Origin: Halochromatium salexigens
GTDB lineage: Bacteria > Pseudomonadota > Gammaproteobacteria > Chromatiales > Chromatiaceae
NCBI RefSeq assembly: GCF_016653295.1
Contig: NZ_NHSF01000051.1
Location: forward strand, 1-48,697
Direction: 5' to 3'
DNA length: 48,697 nucleotides
Shown one piece after another: positions 1 to 9,670 of this stretch; positions within the stretch are counted from its first letter, which is position 1; every line of letters starts with the position of its first letter. The position numbers and the translations under genes were made by a program. The notes below the pieces were generated by a model. The model did no database searches, was not told the DNA's origin, and worked only from the letters and a program-made list of their open reading frames with translations.

Positions 1-399
1 CAGACCCCCATGCGGGCCGCGATGGGACGCGAGTGCGCCTTGCTCATGCAGCGCCTCAACGCGCTCAATGAACACCGCGAACACCTGCTCTGGATCGATG
101 GGATCGAGGAGGTTGCGGATCTGCTGATCACTGGGAATCTGATGGACCCCGAACAGGGTGTTGGCGTTGTTGGCGCCGCGCTCCTTTTGCATCCGGCGCT
201 GGAAGTCGAGAAACGACGGGCTTTGCATGAAGAACACCGACAACGCGCTCAAGGCCGCATCGCCGATGGCGTAGCGCTGGTTGTTGCCGCCCTTGCGGTG
301 ATCGGGGAGTCCAAACAAGGCTTCGCGGATGCTGGCCATCAGGTCGGTAGCGAACACCGGGGGCGTCGGTGTGGCTGTGGGGGTGGGCTTGAGAACCAT
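1..399 (-). CDS. Transposase, N-terminal part (runs off left edge)
   Basis: Reading the minus strand from an ATG at 399 gives 133 codons open to the window edge, so the 3' end is missing. The product has a low-complexity Thr/Pro start, then the segment DHRKGGNNQRYAIGDAA followed by SPSFLDFQRRMQKERG and FGVHQIPSDQQIRNLLDP. I recognise this block as the N-terminus of a DDE transposase common in Chromatiaceae and cyanobacteria, but cannot name the IS family with certainty (IS4-like or unclassified). The catalytic residues would lie outside the window. No terminal inverted repeat could be identified between 400 and 510, so intactness is unknown. Confidence 0.75.
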   Translation of the reverse strand, partial: MVLKPTPTATPTPPVFATDLMASIREALFGLPDHRKGGNNQRYAIGDAALSALSVFFMQSPSFLDFQRRMQKERGANNANTLFGVHQIPSDQQIRNLLDPIDPEQVFAVFIERVEALHEQGALASHRGPHGGL

Positions 400-516
400 C
401 GGCTAACAACTCAAGTTTCAACCGCTTTCAGAAAAGCTACTGGTAACATGAGGGTTTCAAATTTGGAATTGCTGGAGGCGAGGCAAGGCTTCGTACGACT
501 GCTCGATCGCATCTCT

Positions 517-545
517 TTGACGCCTTCCGCGCGATCCGGCATACT
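517..545 (+). promoter_or_regulatory. Sigma70-type promoter for rplU-rpmA-obgE-proB
   Basis: TTGACG at 517-522 (5 of 6 to consensus), a 17-nt spacer, and CATACT at 540-545 (4 of 6). It lies about 118 nt upstream of the rplU ATG and points into that operon. This is by eye; the leader between it and rplU contains no recognised riboregulator. Confidence 0.55.
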
Positions 546-662
546 AGGGGGTCTTGCGCGATGAACTGGTTCCTGCGAGCGGCGCCCCGGATGAGGCACC
601 AGCGCGCGGCCCCTCGCGCCCGGCCAACCCCTTCCTCTGCTCCGAGGCATCTCGACACCGTT

Positions 663-977
663 ATGTACGCAATCATCGAAACCGGCGGTAAACAGTACCG
701 CGTCGCCGAGGGCGATCTCGTGACCGTCGAGAAGCTCGACGTCGATCAGGGCGCGACCCTGGACATGCCGCGCGTGTTGATGCTCGCCGATGGCGATTCG
801 GTCCAGCTCGGCAAGCCGTATCTGGACGGCGCCAAGGTCACCGCCGAGGTCGCGGCCCACGGCAAGCATGACAAGGTGCGCATCATCAAATTCAAGCGGC
901 GCAAGCACCACATGAAGCGGCAGGGTCATCGCCAACCCTTCACGCAGCTCAAGATCACCGCGATCAGCAACGGCTGA
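663..977 (+). CDS. rplU: Large ribosomal subunit protein bL21
   Basis: 104 residues starting [18 protein letters not shown], the usual length for bL21, which binds 23S rRNA domain I beside L20. I chose the ATG at 663, not the earlier in-frame ATG at 561, because L21 proteins begin exactly at this M-Y-A-(I/V)-I motif and the 34 extra residues are Arg/Pro-rich translated leader. The basic C-terminal part [15 protein letters not shown] is the rRNA-binding segment. rpmA follows after 12 nt, the standard rplU-rpmA pairing. Confidence 0.97.
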   Translation: MYAIIETGGKQYRVAEGDLVTVEKLDVDQGATLDMPRVLMLADGDSVQLGKPYLDGAKVTAEVAAHGKHDKVRIIKFKRRKHHMKRQGHRQPFTQLKITAISNG

Positions 978-989
978 GAGGATTACACC

Positions 990-2341
<1,352 letters not shown>

Positions 2342-2350
2342 CGCGCTCAC

Positions 2351-3475
2351 ATGCCCAATCGCCAGCGCATCCCGCAGACCCGACGCTGGGTCGTGAAGAT
2401 CGGCAGCGCGCTGCTGACGCGCGACGGCGCCGGTCTCGACATCGAGGTGCTCGAACCCTGGGTCGCCCAGCTCGCCGCGCGCCGGCTCGCCGGCCATGAC
2501 CTGGTGCTGGTCTCCTCCGGCGCCGTGGCCCAGGGCATGGCGCGCATGGGCTGGAGCCGACGACCGCGCGCGCTGCATGAGCTGCAAGCCGCCGCCGCCA
2601 TCGGCCAGATGGGCCTGATCCGGGCCTGGGAGGCCTGTTTCGCCCGCCACGGTCTGCACACCGCGCAGGTCCTGCTGACCCGCGACGATCTCGCCAACCG
2701 CGAGCGCTACCTGAACGCCCGCAGCACCTTGCGCACCCTGCTCGCGCTCGGCGTGGTGCCGGTGGTCAACGAGAACGACACCGTCGCCACCGATGAGCTG
2801 CGCTTCGGCGACAACGACACCCTGGCGGCCTTGGTCGCGAATCTGATCGAGGCCGAACTGCTGGTGCTGCTGACCGATCAGGACGGTCTCTTCGAGGCCG
2901 ACCCGCGCACCCACCCCGAGGCCCGCTTGATCACCGAGACGCGGGTCGATGACAATCGACTCGATGCAGTGGCCGGCGGCAGCGGCGGCGGTCTCGGCAG
3001 CGGCGGCATGGTCACCAAGGTGCGCGCCGCGCGCCTCGCCGCGCGCTCCGGATGCACCACCCTCATCGCCTCGGGGCGCGCCGCCGACGGTCTCGCGCGG
3101 CTCGGCCAGGGCGAGCCGGTCGGCACCCTGCTCAGCCCGGTGCAAGAGCCGCAAGCGGCACGCAAACAATGGCTGGCCGGCCATCTGCGCGTGAGCGGCC
3201 GCCTGGTGCTGGACGCCGGCGCCGCGCGCGCCCTGCGTGAACAGGGCCGCAGCCTGCTCGCGGTCGGTGTCAAGGCGGTGCGCGGGCAGTTCAAGCGCGG
3301 CGAGGTGGTCGCCTGCGTCGATGAGCAGGGCCAGGAGATCGCCCGCGGACTGGTCAACTATGATGTGCAAGAGACCCTGCGCATCCAGGGCCAGCCCAGC
3401 GCGGCCTTCGTCGACATCCTCGGCTACATCGATGACGAAGAGTTGATCCATCGCGATAACCTCGTGCTGCTCTAG
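2351..3475 (+). CDS. proB: Glutamate 5-kinase
   Basis: 374 residues. The amino-acid kinase domain has the N-terminal KIGSALL motif, [27 protein letters not shown] and [10 protein letters not shown]; these make up the ATP and glutamate sites. A C-terminal PUA domain follows from about residue 280 ([20 protein letters not shown]). ProB phosphorylates glutamate as the first step of proline synthesis and is usually proline-inhibited. It starts 9 nt after obgE and closes the operon; proA is not next to it. An apparent 784-residue ORF on the opposite strand is a high-GC shadow. Confidence 0.96.
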   Translation: MPNRQRIPQTRRWVVKIGSALLTRDGAGLDIEVLEPWVAQLAARRLAGHDLVLVSSGAVAQGMARMGWSRRPRALHELQAAAAIGQMGLIRAWEACFARHGLHTAQVLLTRDDLANRERYLNARSTLRTLLALGVVPVVNENDTVATDELRFGDNDTLAALVANLIEAELLVLLTDQDGLFEADPRTHPEARLITETRVDDNRLDAVAGGSGGGLGSGGMVTKVRAARLAARSGCTTLIASGRAADGLARLGQGEPVGTLLSPVQEPQAARKQWLAGHLRVSGRLVLDAGAARALREQGRSLLAVGVKAVRGQFKRGEVVACVDEQGQEIARGLVNYDVQETLRIQGQPSAAFVDILGYIDDEELIHRDNLVLL

Positions 3476-3597
3476 CACGCGGGACCGAGCACTCCGCGAG
3501 GCGCTTGCCACTGCTGATCAAAATCCATACCCTTCACCGGTGGTCAGTGTGCGTGATCGAGCGACCGCCCATTATCGCAAGATGAGGATTCAAACCG

Positions 3598-4260
3598 ATG
3601 CAAGCGACCACGGACCGAGCACGGTTCAACATGATCGAGCAGCAAGTACGTCCCTGGGAGGTGCTTGACCAGCGCGTGCTCACAGTGATGCGCGAGCTAC
3701 CGCGCGAGGCCTTCGTGCCCGATGCCTACCGAGGGCTGGCCTATGCCGATATCGAGATCCCACTCGGCGACCAGGCCGCCATGCTGGCGCCCAAGGTCGT
3801 CGGGCGCCTGCTGCAGGCAGTGCAGGTACAGCCGCACGAGACGGTGCTCGAGATCGGCACCGGCACGGGCTACGTCACCGCCTGCCTGGCGCACCTCGGC
3901 AAGCGTGTCCTCAGCCTCGAGATCGACCCGGCCCTGGCCGAGGGCGCGCGCGCACGCCTCGAGGCCATGGGGCTCTCGCACACCGAGGTGCACACCGGTG
4001 ATGCCTTCTCCGGGCACATCGACGGCGGCCCCTTCGATGTCATCGCCGTCACCGGTTCGGTGCCCACCGCCGAGCCTCTTGCGGCACTCGAGCAACAGCT
4101 CACCGATGGCGGGCGCCTGTTCATCGTCGTCGGCGAGCCGCCGCTGATGGAGGCGATGCGCATCACCCGCATCGGCAACGACATTCGCCGCGAAAGCCTG
4201 TTCGAGACTTGCATCGCTGCGCTCGAGAATGCCCCGCTACCAGAACGCTTCGCGTTCTGA
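3598..4260 (+). CDS. Protein-L-isoaspartate O-methyltransferase-like protein
   Basis: 220 residues with a class I SAM-binding fold: motif I EIGTGTGYVTACLA near 84-97, acidic strand-2 end LEIDP, and DVIAVTGSVP. The N-terminus (MIEQQVRPW, REAFVPDAYRGLAYADIEIPLG) is the PIMT pattern. True Pcm enzymes carry a G-x-x-(I/V)-S-x-P segment with a catalytic Ser/Thr after the 'PLG' region; here it reads DQAAMLAPKV, so isoaspartate repair activity is doubtful. This variant is typically found just before a rhodanese gene and tolC in related bacteria. Here a rhodanese follows but tolC does not. A GAGG Shine-Dalgarno lies 11 nt before the ATG. Confidence 0.8.
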   Translation: MQATTDRARFNMIEQQVRPWEVLDQRVLTVMRELPREAFVPDAYRGLAYADIEIPLGDQAAMLAPKVVGRLLQAVQVQPHETVLEIGTGTGYVTACLAHLGKRVLSLEIDPALAEGARARLEAMGLSHTEVHTGDAFSGHIDGGPFDVIAVTGSVPTAEPLAALEQQLTDGGRLFIVVGEPPLMEAMRITRIGNDIRRESLFETCIAALENAPLPERFAF

Positions 4261-4287
4261 ATCCCACCCAACCGATGCGAGGCGCCG

Positions 4288-4623
4288 GTGATAGAACAGA
4301 TCACTCCCCAATCCCTGAAAGACCTGCTCGATGGCAACGCCACGCTCGACCAACAGCGACCACTGCTGCTCGATGTGCGCGAGCCCTGGGAGCATGCCAT
4401 CTGCCGGATCGACGGCAGCGAGCTGTTGCCGATGCGCCAGATCCCGGCCGCCGTCGCCCAGCTCGATCAGGCGCGCCCGACCGTCCTCATCTGCCATCAC
4501 GGCATCCGCTCGCATCAGGTCGCCCTCTTTCTCCAACTCCAAGGCTTTCGGCGCGTGATCAACCTGCGCGGCGGTGTCGCCGCTTGGGCGAGCGACGTCG
4601 ACCCCGAAATGCCGACCTACTGA
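4288..4623 (+). CDS. Single-domain rhodanese (sulfurtransferase)
   Basis: 111 residues, GTG start, 27 nt after the methyltransferase gene. One rhodanese domain: LLLDVREPWEH near 27-36, then the active-site loop CHHGIRSHQVA with Cys69 as the persulfide-carrying residue, then NLRGGVAAWA. The length matches GlpE/PspE-like proteins. There is no signal peptide, so it should be cytoplasmic. In a sulfur-oxidising host it could move sulfane sulfur, but the neighbourhood gives no direct substrate clue. Confidence 0.9.
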   Translation: MIEQITPQSLKDLLDGNATLDQQRPLLLDVREPWEHAICRIDGSELLPMRQIPAAVAQLDQARPTVLICHHGIRSHQVALFLQLQGFRRVINLRGGVAAWASDVDPEMPTY

Positions 4624-4671
4624 GCAGCGCCCAAGCAGCGCTGCCGATTCACCCCCCGCGAGGAGACCGTC

Positions 4672-5250
4672 ATGAGCATCCACCAGGCCCCGATGCCGTT
4701 GTGCCAGGCCGCGTTCGCGCAGCTTTTGATCATCGATGCGCAGGAGCGCCTCGCCGCCGCCATGCCCGAGGACGTGCTCGAACGCACGGTGGGCAACATC
4801 AACCGGCTCATCGGCGCGGCCAAGATCCTCGAGATCCCGATCATCTCGACCGAGCAGTATCCGCAAGGACTCGGCACGACCATCGATGCCATCCGCGACC
4901 AGCTCCCCGCAACCGCCGCGCCGACCGAAAAGACCTGCTTCTCGTGCTGCACCGCCGCCGGCTTCGAGCGCGCGCTGACCGAGCAGCCCGAGCGCAAGCA
5001 AGTGGTGCTCGTCGGCATGGAAGCGCATATTTGCATCATCCAGACCGCCTCTGGCCTGCAGCGCTGGGGCTATCAAGTCTTCGTCGCCGCCGATGGCATC
5101 TGCTCGCGCCATCCACAGAAGGCCGATAATGCCCTCGCGCGCATGCGCCACTCTGGCATCCAGGTCAGCAACACCGAGTCGGTCGCCTTCGAATGGCTCA
5201 GCGACTCCCAGCATGCGCAATTCCGCGAGGTCTCGCGCCTGTTCAAATAG
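4672..5250 (+). CDS. Isochorismatase-family cysteine hydrolase
   Basis: 192 residues; a GAGGAG Shine-Dalgarno lies just before the ATG. The catalytic triad is visible: Asp22 in LIIDAQERL, Lys87 in EKTCFS and Cys121 in GMEAHICI. The cis-peptide region GMEAH matches the YcaC/ISOC1 branch of the family. Substrate is unknown; relatives hydrolyse amides or imides, and many are annotated only as hydrolases. In related genomes this place beside the rhodanese often holds tolC, so this gene may be a replacement or a neighbour brought closer by loss. It is convergent with waaA. Confidence 0.88.
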   Translation: MSIHQAPMPLCQAAFAQLLIIDAQERLAAAMPEDVLERTVGNINRLIGAAKILEIPIISTEQYPQGLGTTIDAIRDQLPATAAPTEKTCFSCCTAAGFERALTEQPERKQVVLVGMEAHICIIQTASGLQRWGYQVFVAADGICSRHPQKADNALARMRHSGIQVSNTESVAFEWLSDSQHAQFREVSRLFK

Positions 5251-5290
5251 CTGCGGTTCAGTCCACGGCCGAGCCGGTAGCGCCGCCGCC

Positions 5291-6550
5291 CTAGCTTTTT
5301 CCATCCAGCAGCGCCAGCAGGCGCTGCAAGGCGCCCCGGTTGCGCTCGACGAAGGCCAGGCCCTGCTCACCGATGCGTGCGCGTTCGGTGGCATCGCCGA
5401 GCCAGCCCTCGAGCAACCGGCCCAGCGCCTCGGCGTCTTCGATTTGGACCGCGCCCTGCTCGGCCACCAACAGGCGGGTGATCTCGGCGACATTGAAGCA
5501 ATGCGGGCCGATCGCCACCGGCACGGCCAGCGCGGCGGCCTCCAGCAGATTATGGCCGCCGACCGGCACCAGACTGCCGCCGATGAAGGCCGCGTCGGCG
5601 GCGGCCAGAAACATCGGCAGCTCGCCCATGCTATCGACCAGATAGACCGAACAGGCGCCCTCGCAGTCCTGCCCTTGGCTGCGGCGCATCAGGGCCTGAC
5701 CGTCACGCTGCACCAAGGCCGCGACCCGCTCGAAGCGCTCCGGATGGCGCGGCACCAGCACCAACAAGACCTCGGGGAACAGGGTTCGCAGCCGGCGTTG
5801 CACGGCGAGCAAGGGCTCCTCCTCGCCCTCGTGGGTACTCGCGGCCACCCAGACCGGACGGTTGATGCCCCACGCACGGCGCATCGCCTCGGCGCGATCG
5901 CGCAGGCTCGCCGGCAACCGGACATCGAATTTGATGCTGCCGGTCACCCGCACCCGACGCGCGTCGGCACCGAGTGCGATGAAGCGCTCGGCATCGGGCG
6001 GGCTCTGTGCGGCGATCCACGCAAAGCCGCGCAGCGTGCGCGCGGTCAAGCCGCCAAGGCGCGCATAGCCGCGCGCCGAGCGCGGCGACATGCGGGCATT
6101 CGCCAGGATCACCGGGATGCCGCGCGCGGCGCAGACCGCGAGCATGTTCGGCCAGATCTCGGTCTCGACCACCAACACCAGACGCGGCTGGGCTCGCTGC
6201 AGAAAGCGGTGCATGACCACCGGCAGATCGTAGGGCGTGAAGGCGTGCTGCACACGCTCACCGAACAGATCCCGCAGCCGCCGAGCGCCGGTTGGGGTCG
6301 TGGTGGTGACGATCAGCTCCAGCGCCGGTTCACGCCCGAGCAGTTCGCGGATCAGCGGCTGCATCGCCTGCACCTCGCCGACCGAGACGGCGTGAATCCA
6401 GAGATCGACCGGGCGCGGCGGCACTCGCCAAACCCCAAGCCGCTCCGGCCAGCGTTGGAGATAGGCCGGATTGCGGTAGCCGCGCCAGAGCAGACGCAGC
6501 AGTACCAGCGGCAGCACCAGCGTGAGCAGGAGTGAATACAGGGAACGCAT
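5291..6550 (-). CDS. waaA: 3-deoxy-D-manno-octulosonic acid (Kdo) transferase
   Basis: 419 residues, GT30 family. The N-terminus is a membrane anchor (LYSLLLTLVLPLVLLRLLWRG), followed by PERLGVW and WIHAVSVGEVQAMQPLI, whose Glu is the proposed catalytic base. The C-terminal half has the CMP-Kdo site features GGSLVPVGGHNLLEAAA. The enzyme attaches Kdo to lipid IVA on the inner face of the cytoplasmic membrane. It is the last gene of a minus-strand operon, 3 nt after the deacetylase gene. Confidence 0.96.
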   Translation of the reverse strand: MRSLYSLLLTLVLPLVLLRLLWRGYRNPAYLQRWPERLGVWRVPPRPVDLWIHAVSVGEVQAMQPLIRELLGREPALELIVTTTTPTGARRLRDLFGERVQHAFTPYDLPVVMHRFLQRAQPRLVLVVETEIWPNMLAVCAARGIPVILANARMSPRSARGYARLGGLTARTLRGFAWIAAQSPPDAERFIALGADARRVRVTGSIKFDVRLPASLRDRAEAMRRAWGINRPVWVAASTHEGEEEPLLAVQRRLRTLFPEVLLVLVPRHPERFERVAALVQRDGQALMRRSQGQDCEGACSVYLVDSMGELPMFLAAADAAFIGGSLVPVGGHNLLEAAALAVPVAIGPHCFNVAEITRLLVAEQGAVQIEDAEALGRLLEGWLGDATERARIGEQGLAFVERNRGALQRLLALLDGKS

Positions 6551-6553
6551 GTC

Positions 6554-7375
6554 TCAACGACCGCCTCGGAGGCCGACAGCATCCGCGCGCTGGTGGCTCC
6601 AGCGGCGCCAGTCCTCCAGCGCCGGCTTTGGTCGATGCTTGGTCAGCTTCCAGCCGACGCCGAGCAAGTTGTCGCCGAACGAGACCGCCTTGCGCGGCAG
6701 CACCAGGGGATGATCCGCGCCAGTGGCGGCCCCACGCAGACAGGTCATCGCGCTGCGATAGCCCGCCTCGGCGGCGAGGCGCACCGTCTCCTGAGTGAAG
6801 CGGCCAAAGGGATAGCACAGATCGCGCACCGGTTGCCCGAGCAGGTCCTCGAGCGCCGCCCGGCTCTGATTCAGCTCCCGGGCTTGTTCCGCCGGCGCCA
6901 GCTCAGCGAGCTTGCGATGCGAGACCCCATGCGAGCCGACACTGATGCCGGCCTCCTTGAGCGCGCGTAATTGGAAAGCACTCATCAGGGCCGGCTCGGC
7001 ACGATCGGGATCGCGCTCGGCCCAGCGCATGCGCTGTCCGACCCAATCGCTGATGGCATAGACCACGGCCGGGAATCGATGTGCCATCAGCACTGGCAGC
7101 GCGTGCTCGATGAAATCGGCGTAGGCATCGTCGAAGGTCAAGAGCACCGCCCGTGGTGGCAAGGGGGATTGGCCATAAAGTCCCGCCAGTGCCCGCTCGA
7201 GAGAGATCACATGGAAGCCGCCATGGGCGAGCAAGGCCATCTGGCGCGCGAAACGCCCGGCATCGCAATAATTCGCGCGATGCGCGCGCATTGGCTTGAA
7301 GCGCCCAACCTGGTGGTACATCAGGATCGACAGGCGTCGGCCGAGTGGGCTTGGGCTTGAGACGGGATCAGCCAT
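6554..7375 (-). CDS. Polysaccharide deacetylase (CE4, NodB homology)
   Basis: 273 residues. The CE4 motifs are present: LLTFDDAYADF, whose double Asp provides the catalytic base and a metal ligand, and SHGVSH with the two metal-binding His. RDLCYPFGRF forms the third motif. The early part reads LSILMYHQVG, as in LPS-cluster deacetylases. There is no clear signal peptide. It overlaps the upstream glycosyltransferase by 8 nt. It probably deacetylates a sugar of the LPS core or a lipid-linked precursor; the exact substrate cannot be told. Confidence 0.9.
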   Translation of the reverse strand: MADPVSSPSPLGRRLSILMYHQVGRFKPMRAHRANYCDAGRFARQMALLAHGGFHVISLERALAGLYGQSPLPPRAVLLTFDDAYADFIEHALPVLMAHRFPAVVYAISDWVGQRMRWAERDPDRAEPALMSAFQLRALKEAGISVGSHGVSHRKLAELAPAEQARELNQSRAALEDLLGQPVRDLCYPFGRFTQETVRLAAEAGYRSAMTCLRGAATGADHPLVLPRKAVSFGDNLLGVGWKLTKHRPKPALEDWRRWSHQRADAVGLRGGR

Positions 7376-8582
7376 CGGTCAGGTCGGTGTAGAGTTCAAG
7401 GTAACGCTGCATGATCACAGTGCGCGAAAAGGTCTGCTCGACCCGCTGGGCGCCCTGCTCCACCAGCGCCTTGGCCAAGGCCGGCTCGCGCAGCAGCAAC
7501 CGGATGCCCTCGGCCAGGGCCGGCGCATCCTCGCAGGGCACGCACCAGGCATCCTTGCCGTGATGGGTGATCTCGCGCGCGCCGCGAAACGCCGCCGTCA
7601 CCAACGGTCGGCGCCAGGCCCAGGCCTCGAGGATCACATTGCCCAGGGTCTCGGTCTCGAGCGACGGGAAGACCACCAGATCGGCAAGTTGCAGATAGGG
7701 CGCCGGCTCCGGCTGCCAACCGAGCCAGAGGATGCGCGAGTCGATGCCCAGCTCGCGCGCCTGTCGTTGCAACCGCTGTCGCAGTGGCCCCTCACCGAGC
7801 AACAGCAAACGCCAGCGCCGGCCACCCAGCTCGGCTGGCAAGCGCGCAAGCGCATCGAGCAGATAGCGCTGGCCCTTGACGGTGACGAAGCGGCCCATGC
7901 AGAGCAGCAGTTGCTCATCGGCATGCACTCCCAGTTGGCGCCGTCGCTGCGCGAGTTCAGCCGCCGGCAGTGGCTGCGGCGGATCGACGAAGTTGTAGAT
8001 CTGATGCACGCGTCGCGCGGGTAACCCCTGTTGCAGCATCCAGTCGCAAAGCTGGCGCGTATTGCCGATCCATGCATCCGCATGCCGGTAGGGAGACAGG
8101 TCATAGTAACCGCCGAGCCGTGTCAGATGGACCGGTCGAGCCAAGCCCAGGCCAGGACGGCGTGACAAGCGAGTCAGTCGCGTCGCCCGGCCCATGTAGG
8201 TCTGCACGATCTGCGGCTTTACGCGCCGCACGAGCCGTTCGACGGCCAGCCGCGAGAGCGGGTCCCAAACGGTGCGAAACGGCAATCGATGGCAGGGTAA
8301 CCGTGCGTCCAGCCCCTGCTGCCCGCGCAGGCGATCCAGCTCGCCGCCGGCGCGCAGACCGATCGCCGCCGGTGCCTGCCGCTCGGCCAGCGCCTCGCAG
8401 AAGCGTTGGAACCAGCGCTCGGCGCCGCCCAGGCCCTTGCTGCCGATCAGTTGCAGGCTCGAGGGCCAGTGAGCCGAGGCCAGCCGGTCAGGATGAGCCT
8501 CGGCGTGAGAGGTCATCTGAGCGTCGGTGTCAGCCCTGGGATCGGGCGCTGATCCGGGCGCTGATCCGGGCTTGGCGCTCAT
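7368..8582 (-). CDS. GT4 glycosyltransferase (LPS core/O-antigen cluster)
   Basis: 404 residues with a GT-B fold. The N-terminal domain has a Gly-rich loop, LIGSKGLGGAERWF, and the C-terminal GT4 donor site reads LLLCMGRFVTVKGQRYLLDAL then FPSLETETLGNVILEAWAWRRPLV. The first 25 residues are low-complexity (GSAPGSAPDP) and come from a 12-bp repeat. The ATG overlaps the previous gene's stop by 4 nt. It probably adds a hexose or heptose to the LPS core; donor and acceptor are unknown. Confidence 0.9.
   Translation of the reverse strand: MSAKPGSAPGSAPDPRADTDAQMTSHAEAHPDRLASAHWPSSLQLIGSKGLGGAERWFQRFCEALAERQAPAAIGLRAGGELDRLRGQQGLDARLPCHRLPFRTVWDPLSRLAVERLVRRVKPQIVQTYMGRATRLTRLSRRPGLGLARPVHLTRLGGYYDLSPYRHADAWIGNTRQLCDWMLQQGLPARRVHQIYNFVDPPQPLPAAELAQRRRQLGVHADEQLLLCMGRFVTVKGQRYLLDALARLPAELGGRRWRLLLLGEGPLRQRLQRQARELGIDSRILWLGWQPEPAPYLQLADLVVFPSLETETLGNVILEAWAWRRPLVTAAFRGAREITHHGKDAWCVPCEDAPALAEGIRLLLREPALAKALVEQGAQRVEQTFSRTVIMQRYLELYTDLTDG
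8539..8574. repeat. 12-bp tandem repeat (about 3 copies) in a GT4 gene
   Basis: Unit gatccgggcgct, one near-perfect, one perfect and one partial copy in a row. It encodes the Gly-Ser-Ala-Pro repeat at the N-terminus of the glycosyltransferase. Because the unit is a multiple of three, copy changes keep the frame. Confidence 0.7.
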
Positions 8583-9670
8583 CGCGCAGCCTCCGCCAGC
8601 AGCTCGTGATAGACCCTCAGATTTCCCTCGACCATTTCGTTGACGGAGAACACCCGGCGCACCCGCTCGGCCCCGGCCTGCCCGAACCGCTCGCGCCGCG
8701 CGGGATCAGTGAGCAAGGCGCGCATGGCCTGCGCCAAGGCCGCCGCCTCGCCGGGAGGCACCAACAGCCCCGTGACACCATCCTCGACGGCCTCCGGGAT
8801 ACCGCCCACGCGGCTCGCGACGATCGGCACCCCAGCGGCCGCCGCCTGCAACAAGGACACGCCAAGCCCTTCCATCAGCGCCGGATGCACCAGCAGCGCC
8901 AGGCAAGGCAGCAGCTCGGCGAGATCGTCGCGAAAGCCGACCAGATGCACGCGCCCGTTGAGCCCCGCCGCATCGATCTGCTGTGTGAGCACGTCGGCCA
9001 GTGGTCCCTGACCGAAAAACACCACCCGCAGCCGTGGCTGCTCGGCGAGCAAGGCGGGTAGTGCTCGCAGCAGCACCGCATGCCCCTTGCGCGCGATCAG
9101 CTGCGCGACCACGCCGAGCACCAACGCCTCCTCCGGCAACCCGAGCCGCTCGCCGATCAGCCCCGGCCGACAGGGCTGGGCAAAACGCTCGGCGACGACC
9201 GCGCTGCGCACCACGCGCAGCTTGGCCTCCGGCAGCCCCTCGGAGCGCAGCACGCGCGCGATGCCCTCGGAGATCGCGATCACCCGATCATGCAGCCGAT
9301 ACTTGAGCGCGACCAACCAGCGCGGCTCGGGGTTATCGACCCGACGCGTGTGCAGCACCGCCACCCCAGCCAGCCGCGCCGCGAGGCCGCCCATCAGATC
9401 GGCGCCGATGCGGCTGTGCAGATGCACCAGCTCTGGCTGTACGCGGCGGATCAGCCGATACAGGCGTCCGATCATCAGCACATCCAAATCACCGTGCATC
9501 GGCATGCCGTGCACCACCGCGAAGGACTCGGCGCGGACGCCTAGCGCGCAGCCAGGACGACAGGCGAGATGATTCTCGATGCCGCGCGCCGCCAGTCCTT
9601 CCAGCAGATAAAGAACCTGCTGCGCACCGCCATAGAGGTGCGCCCCACCCTCGATGTGCAGCACCTTCAT
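8579..9670 (-). CDS. GT4 glycosyltransferase (LPS core/O-antigen cluster)
   Basis: 363 residues, GT-B fold. The N-terminal loop is LHIEGGAHLYGGAQQVL. The middle has VHLHSRIGADLMGGLAARLAG, and the C-terminal donor site has VAQLIARKGHAVLLRALP and HPALMEGLGVSLLQAAAAG. The EGLG Glu is the E-x7-E element of GT4 enzymes. It overlaps GT9 by 4 nt upstream and the next GT4 by 4 nt downstream, so the cluster is translationally coupled. The acceptor is unknown but context points to LPS core. Confidence 0.92.
   Translation of the reverse strand: MKVLHIEGGAHLYGGAQQVLYLLEGLAARGIENHLACRPGCALGVRAESFAVVHGMPMHGDLDVLMIGRLYRLIRRVQPELVHLHSRIGADLMGGLAARLAGVAVLHTRRVDNPEPRWLVALKYRLHDRVIAISEGIARVLRSEGLPEAKLRVVRSAVVAERFAQPCRPGLIGERLGLPEEALVLGVVAQLIARKGHAVLLRALPALLAEQPRLRVVFFGQGPLADVLTQQIDAAGLNGRVHLVGFRDDLAELLPCLALLVHPALMEGLGVSLLQAAAAGVPIVASRVGGIPEAVEDGVTGLLVPPGEAAALAQAMRALLTDPARRERFGQAGAERVRRVFSVNEMVEGNLRVYHELLAEAAR

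Noticed and set aside
561-662. Longer L21 start at 561
   Set aside because: The 34 extra residues lie just after the promoter and are not L21-like.
5093-6535. 480-residue ORF on the plus strand
   Set aside because: Antisense to waaA, Gln/His/Arg-rich shadow with no recognisable motif.
7970-9061. 363-residue plus-strand ORF
   Set aside because: Lies opposite two overlapping GT4 genes with clear motifs; shadow frame.
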